From Tetmemena sp. SeJ-2015 (Eukaryota > Ciliophora > Spirotrichea > Sporadotrichida > Oxytrichidae): a DNA stretch of 64,000 bases. Within the stretch, counting starts at the first letter, position 1. Each line of letters starts with the position of its first letter. The stretch is taken from assembly GCA_027382625.1 (NCBI GenBank), contig JAJKFJ010022821.1, positions 1 to 64,000 of the forward strand, read 5' to 3'. Shown here piece by piece: positions 60,191 to 64,000 of the stretch. Below the pieces are notes generated by a model. That model saw nothing but the letters and a program-made list of their open reading frames with translations, was not told the DNA's origin and did no database searches. Position numbers and translations under genes: made by a program.

Positions 60191-62730
60191 CTAATCTCTC
60201 TCAAACACAACGGGGGAGGCTCGGGCTCACCTAGTCAAGTGTACGGAAATTATTAGAGAACGCATGATTAGCGAAGATGGCACGATATTCGCTCATGGAA
60301 ATTGTACTTCCATGCTATCAATTCGTCATGAAATACTTTCAAACGCATTGTGTCTTCCCGTATTTGGCTACTAGTAGCTATAACCTAGCAAGGCGTTATT
60401 CGTTATATCCACTTTTCAGTCTTAGGTCTACTCTCGTGCACAATTTTGTGTCATCTTACATGCGAGATTCTGTTAAAGTATGAATTTACAGTCTGTCGAA
60501 ATATCAGACTATCAGAGAGTTAGTATGCAGAGAGTTCCTATTCATGCAAAAAGTTCCCCTTTGAAGCAAAGAACATGGCAGTGCCTGCTGAATCTACTTA
60601 AACCTAACTGCTACTAGACTTTTCCATACTGACCGACAGCTCAGGTTTATTACATCGCTACTTATTTCTGCTCTTCAGACAGTTGCTGCCAATACTTATG
60701 AGAGATTGTATCTGATCGAATAACAATGACTATAGACATCATAACAAGATTGACTAGGTACTATAGCTTTTTCAACACATTTTTTACAAGATAGAAGAAG
60801 TGTACTTAATTGTCATAATCTGAATATATCGTCACAAGTAAATTGAATTAGCATTCACTACTAGAACATGAGCTCACACGAGAAGAAAGAATTAGTGTTT
60901 TCTATTAGAGTCACAACTCACCTAGACCTGGAAAACTGAAGCTTGTTCCTCGAAGTTGAACAGTGTCTGGTAGGAAAGTGAATAGTGAGCACACAAAAGA
61001 TGAAGATACCACGTATCTAGAGCTTTATAGTACTATGGAACGAGAAAAATAGATATCGAAGTAGATAGAAATGTCAAGCATTAAGAGTGATAGAGAGTGA
61101 CAAACTGATTTACTTTTAGATGCAATTTAGACACAGACAATGAGAGAGATACATAGAGACTATAAGCAAAGCACCAGGAAAGAGCTGTATGAGAGACTAT
61201 CTTGAAAAAACTTCCTCAAGCCTGGAATAACTCCAGTAATGAGAACAGAATTTAGCTCTAGAGAAAGAAACGTTCGACGCAAATAGAGCATTGATATTCT
61301 GAACGTATATCTTAGGATGTATTCACTCGATTGCAATTAATATCTACAGATTTAGTGTACTGTTAAACGAGAACACATGATGTTTGCTGTCACATCCAAG
61401 AGGATTCTCTAATTGTCTAGTCTTTGCTACATTCTAGTTTAAGTATAGAAGAGAAAGAGGTAGAAGTTACCTTAATTACCCATATACATTACTGTCGACT
61501 AAGTGCAGCATTCCAGACATACTCCAATCTCTCAACAGCCATGCAGAGCAAAAAGTCTGCTAGAATACGACTTAATCAGAACGCAAGCATATAACTTTCT
61601 AGGTTATCTAGTTCTTGTAGGAAACATATTGGTAGATCTCCGTCTATATCACAAACATGGCTTGATAATATCATTTAATATATCCATCTAATATGATATA
61701 TTACTGAGGAGTTTGGAGAGAAATTCTGAGGATACTACTCAAGCTGAGAAGGTAAAGTGTACACTATGAGGAGATAAGGAGAGGATATGATCTATGAAAT
61801 AAATCTACAAAGTTCAAACACGACGTTTAGAAAGAAACGATGGGTCTTTTCTAATAAATCATTACTGGTAATATATCACCTCCATAATATCATAACTGCA
61901 ATGAACTCGATCTCTATAAAATATGTTCGAGAAGACTAGAATAGCACATATAAGGCAAAGAATATGAAAAATTAGCAATCTGAAAGGTGAATTAGAAGTG
62001 AAGATATACCTGCATATTGTATGATCTACTTGATGACATCAACAGAGCGGCGTCAGGTAGTCCTCTATATTCACAAAAGCAATTCAGAAACGTGAGACAT
62101 ACTCTAGTAATATACACTTCACAACCAAGATTTGTCTGATACATTGAAGTAAATGAAACGTTGAGCCGATACATAGGAATAAAGATAATGGTGAAGGAGT
62201 GCAGTCAAACAGGACGAATCGTTGGAATAGTGAATAAAGAATAGAAAATTACTGGGAAGCAGAAGTAGAGCTATATGTTTAGACGAAGAGCGGACGACAG
62301 GTAATAAGTGTCTGAAGTTTTACCCTCAATACCCATACAGTGACACAATCATCAATACTGGATGGCTGCAACTAGGATTTCAGTCTGAGAGAATGCTGAA
62401 GCAAAGCAGTATGAGAGCGTACGAGTCAAATCAAGTGGAGCATTGTTATTGCTCATTTATACAACTACTGATGATATTGAGTAGAATATATGAAGCTGGC
62501 TCAACAGTATCATACGCATCTATGTATCCTTATATCCAGTTGCTATGTATCTCTGTAAGGGATCTATTAATTGTAAGGAAGTGAAAACACATCATATTCC
62601 TTCTCTTTAGACATCTAAATTTAATGTCAATCACATTGAAAGCGTATCGAAGTCAGTGTCTTTGTAATTAATTATGACACTTATAAGAAATAGATAAGAA
62701 GAACGTCATGATATAAGCAATTATAACTTA
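60191..62730. other. anonymous, moderate-GC DNA without recognisable genes
   Basis: About 2.5 kb without similarity that I can recognise on either strand, searched in particular for further BRR2 segments (ratchet, second cassette, Sec63 domains) and none found. Composition resembles 58.8-59.98 kb. It may be germline-limited, or a mosaic of very small MDSs below the resolution of reading by eye. Confidence 0.45.
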
Positions 62731-63391
62731 ACTCCTCCAGTAGCCTGGCTGAGGTCCAATATTTGATCCACCGTTGCAAACTGCTTAAGTAGTAGGGCAC
62801 TTTGTGCAATCTCCGGGTTGAGTCATTTTAACTAGAGAGTAAGTGCTCCCCTCAGTGCAAGGATCACATCTACAATTTTTAAGCCTTTTAAGTATTCTTA
62901 CTATCCTGATTCAGTAAAACTCTCTCCTAATTCGCATTCTCTTAAACTGACATCCACAGTGAATTCACTAGTGCTAGTAGTAGATACAGAAGAAGAGGAT
63001 GATGAGCCTGAGGCAAGAGAAATGAAGCTATTCTTTAGCGAGAGAAATTCTTGATTAGCAGGCTTTGTGGTGTCTACTCCTTCAGATGTGTATGAAAGAG
63101 TATAGTTGAAACCTGGAGAGGCTGTGAAAGTCACTCCTTCTAACTTATAAACTCCACTAGCTGAGTAAAATGTGGTAGTGAACATTAAATAAAGAGAATA
63201 ATGCCAGTCAAAATAGCTTGGTACTTTCCTGTAATCTTCTCATCAGTTTGCTTAGTCTTTATAGAGATGTCCAACTTTTAGCTATTTGAGGTTCCCACAA
63301 ATTAACCATATGTGTCTGCTAGGGCCAGGTACATAGTAGGTAAAGTGCCGCCGCTTCTCTAATCCTTGGTATTTGATGATGTCTGATTAGA
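62731..63391 (-). CDS. fragment of Cys-rich surface protein (GYWR-type module)
   Basis: Minus-strand blocks are TLPTMYLALADTYGQFVGTS and ITGKYQAIL near 63390-63215; then VYKLEGVTFTASPGFNYTL near 63150; then a Ser/Thr-rich stretch and VSLRECELGESFTESG near 62950; then CDPCTEGSTYSLV, CTKCPTTQAVCNGG and IGPQPGYWRS to 62731. The order R.C..GE......G.C..C..GTYSL......C..C...A.C.GG......GYWR is typical of large ciliate adhesin-like surface proteins. Two short inserts, near 63200 and 62900, break the frame and may be IESs. Both ends of the gene are missing. The 5' end stops within 4 bp of the inverted UTP13 copy. Confidence 0.6.
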
Positions 63392-63394
63392 AGT

Positions 63395-64000
63395 AATTAA
63401 TATCGACTGCAGAAGATATGACAGTGAGAGTATGGGACTTGGTATTAAGGTAGGAGACTCACTGCTTGAGATTCCATTAGGCTTTAATCACTAGTCTCAG
63501 CTTTTCTCCCGATCGTAACACCTTGATTGCTACATCGAAGGATGGAAAAGTTTCATTTTGGAATGCTAAAGACAACTTCTCTATGCTATCATCCTTGAAG
63601 TGTGAATCAGATAACGAAGAAGCTGAATTTGAGGAAGTAAATGCAGCTCATATGTTTTCCTTAGCCGGTTCTTCAGAGATATATTTATTGCTAGGAGGTC
63701 AATCTGGTGTCTTGAAAATTTATGATATCAAGGCCTAAAAGTTTTGCTTTAGTCTTTAAGATAACGTGATCGGCTCAGAGATTACTAAGGTCATTCCCAT
63801 CTCTGGAGGGTAAGTTATAATTCTGAATTCTGACTAGAACTTAAACTAGTACAAGATTACCTCCAAGATGAATAAGAAGAGTGGAAAGAGCAAGCCTGTT
63901 CTAGATTTAACTCACTCCAAGTGCCTGTACTTAGATGAGATTATTGATGTGAAAATCGTGAAAAGAGAAGACGAGGAGGGTATGAAGCCAACTCATGCAG
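63395..64000 (+). pseudogene. inverted, diverged second copy of part of UTP13
   Basis: Collinear with the reverse complement of 57222-57827 with no gap I can see (paired coordinates sum to 121222). Differences are scattered substitutions, roughly one to two per hundred bases in the parts I compared: for example, LLSSL becomes MLSSL, and a few are silent or near-silent. The frame stays open across WD units (VSFWNAKD..., GGQSGVLKIYDIKA). Homology starts abruptly at AATTAATATCGAC and runs off the window end. It may be a paralogous MDS set, an alternative allele, or a decayed copy; completeness cannot be judged. Confidence 0.75.

Noticed and set aside
1..64000. Telomere-bearing transposon (TBE/Tec-type) transposase or other DDE transposase
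   Set aside because: No transposase motifs or matching terminal repeats were seen.
1..64000. CRISPR array or bacterial operon
   Set aside because: No regularly spaced repeats, Shine-Dalgarno pattern or bacterial gene organisation; introns, IESs and reassigned stops are eukaryotic ciliate features.

Overview
The window looks like micronuclear (germline) DNA of a hypotrich/spirotrich ciliate of the Oxytricha-Stylonychia-Tetmemena type. Three things point there. (1) Every recognisable gene reads through TAA and TAG as Gln and ends at TGA. (2) Introns are very short (20 to about 80 nt, GT...AG). (3) Conserved protein motifs are interrupted by 30-42 bp AT-rich inserts that lack intron borders and are flanked by 3-6 bp direct repeats; removing one repeat plus the insert restores the family consensus exactly. 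These behave as internal eliminated sequences (IESs) with pointers. Species cannot be fixed from sequence alone.

Layout. 1-9.2 kb is almost gene-free, very AT-rich DNA holding two decayed response-regulator fragments, tRNA-like motifs, one copy of a dispersed repeat with a 63-codon ORF, and a cluster of an 8-bp motif. 9.3-17.2 kb holds scattered pieces of a large cadherin-like (cadg) surface protein gene (+). 17.7-19.0 kb: NUDT19-like Nudix hydrolase (-). 19.3-24.9 kb: very large Gln/Asn-rich gene (+). 25.0-28.6 kb: SK-like potassium channel (+). 28.9-30.3 kb: arrestin-domain gene (+). 30.8-34.15 kb: first part of the spliceosomal helicase BRR2 (+). 34.2-34.8 kb: calmodulin-like gene (+). 35.0-39.2 kb: hybrid histidine kinase (-). 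39.6-40.1 kb: small unassigned gene (+). 40.45-41.5 kb: mitochondrial 3-hydroxyacyl-CoA dehydrogenase (-). 41.7-43.3 kb: TTD14-like P-loop protein (+). 43.8-46.7 kb: unknown gene (-). 47.4-52.1 kb: large unknown gene (+). 52.7-55.1 kb: GC-richer Gln/Pro-rich gene (+). 55.4-58.4 kb: UTP13/TBL3 WD40 protein (-). 58.6-58.8 kb: small coiled-coil ORF (-). 58.8-62.7 kb is anonymous DNA that contains one further BRR2 segment. 62.7-63.4 kb: fragment of a Cys-rich surface protein (-). 63.4-64.0 kb: slightly diverged inverted second copy of part of UTP13, cut by the window edge.

The main architectural observations are the split of BRR2 into two same-strand pieces about 25.8 kb apart with at least nine other loci between them, and the inverted UTP13 duplicate with arms of at least 606 bp. 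Both fit a germline genome in which macronuclear-destined segments of different genes are interleaved, but assembly error must be excluded. Functionally the genes are an ordinary eukaryotic mix (pre-mRNA splicing, rRNA processing, Ca2+/K+ signalling, two-component signalling, fatty-acid oxidation). I see no operon-like pathway and no CRISPR, rRNA or confident tRNA gene. Gene limits inside IES-rich genes are approximate, and several reading frames shift by one base in or near homopolymers, which may be consensus errors.
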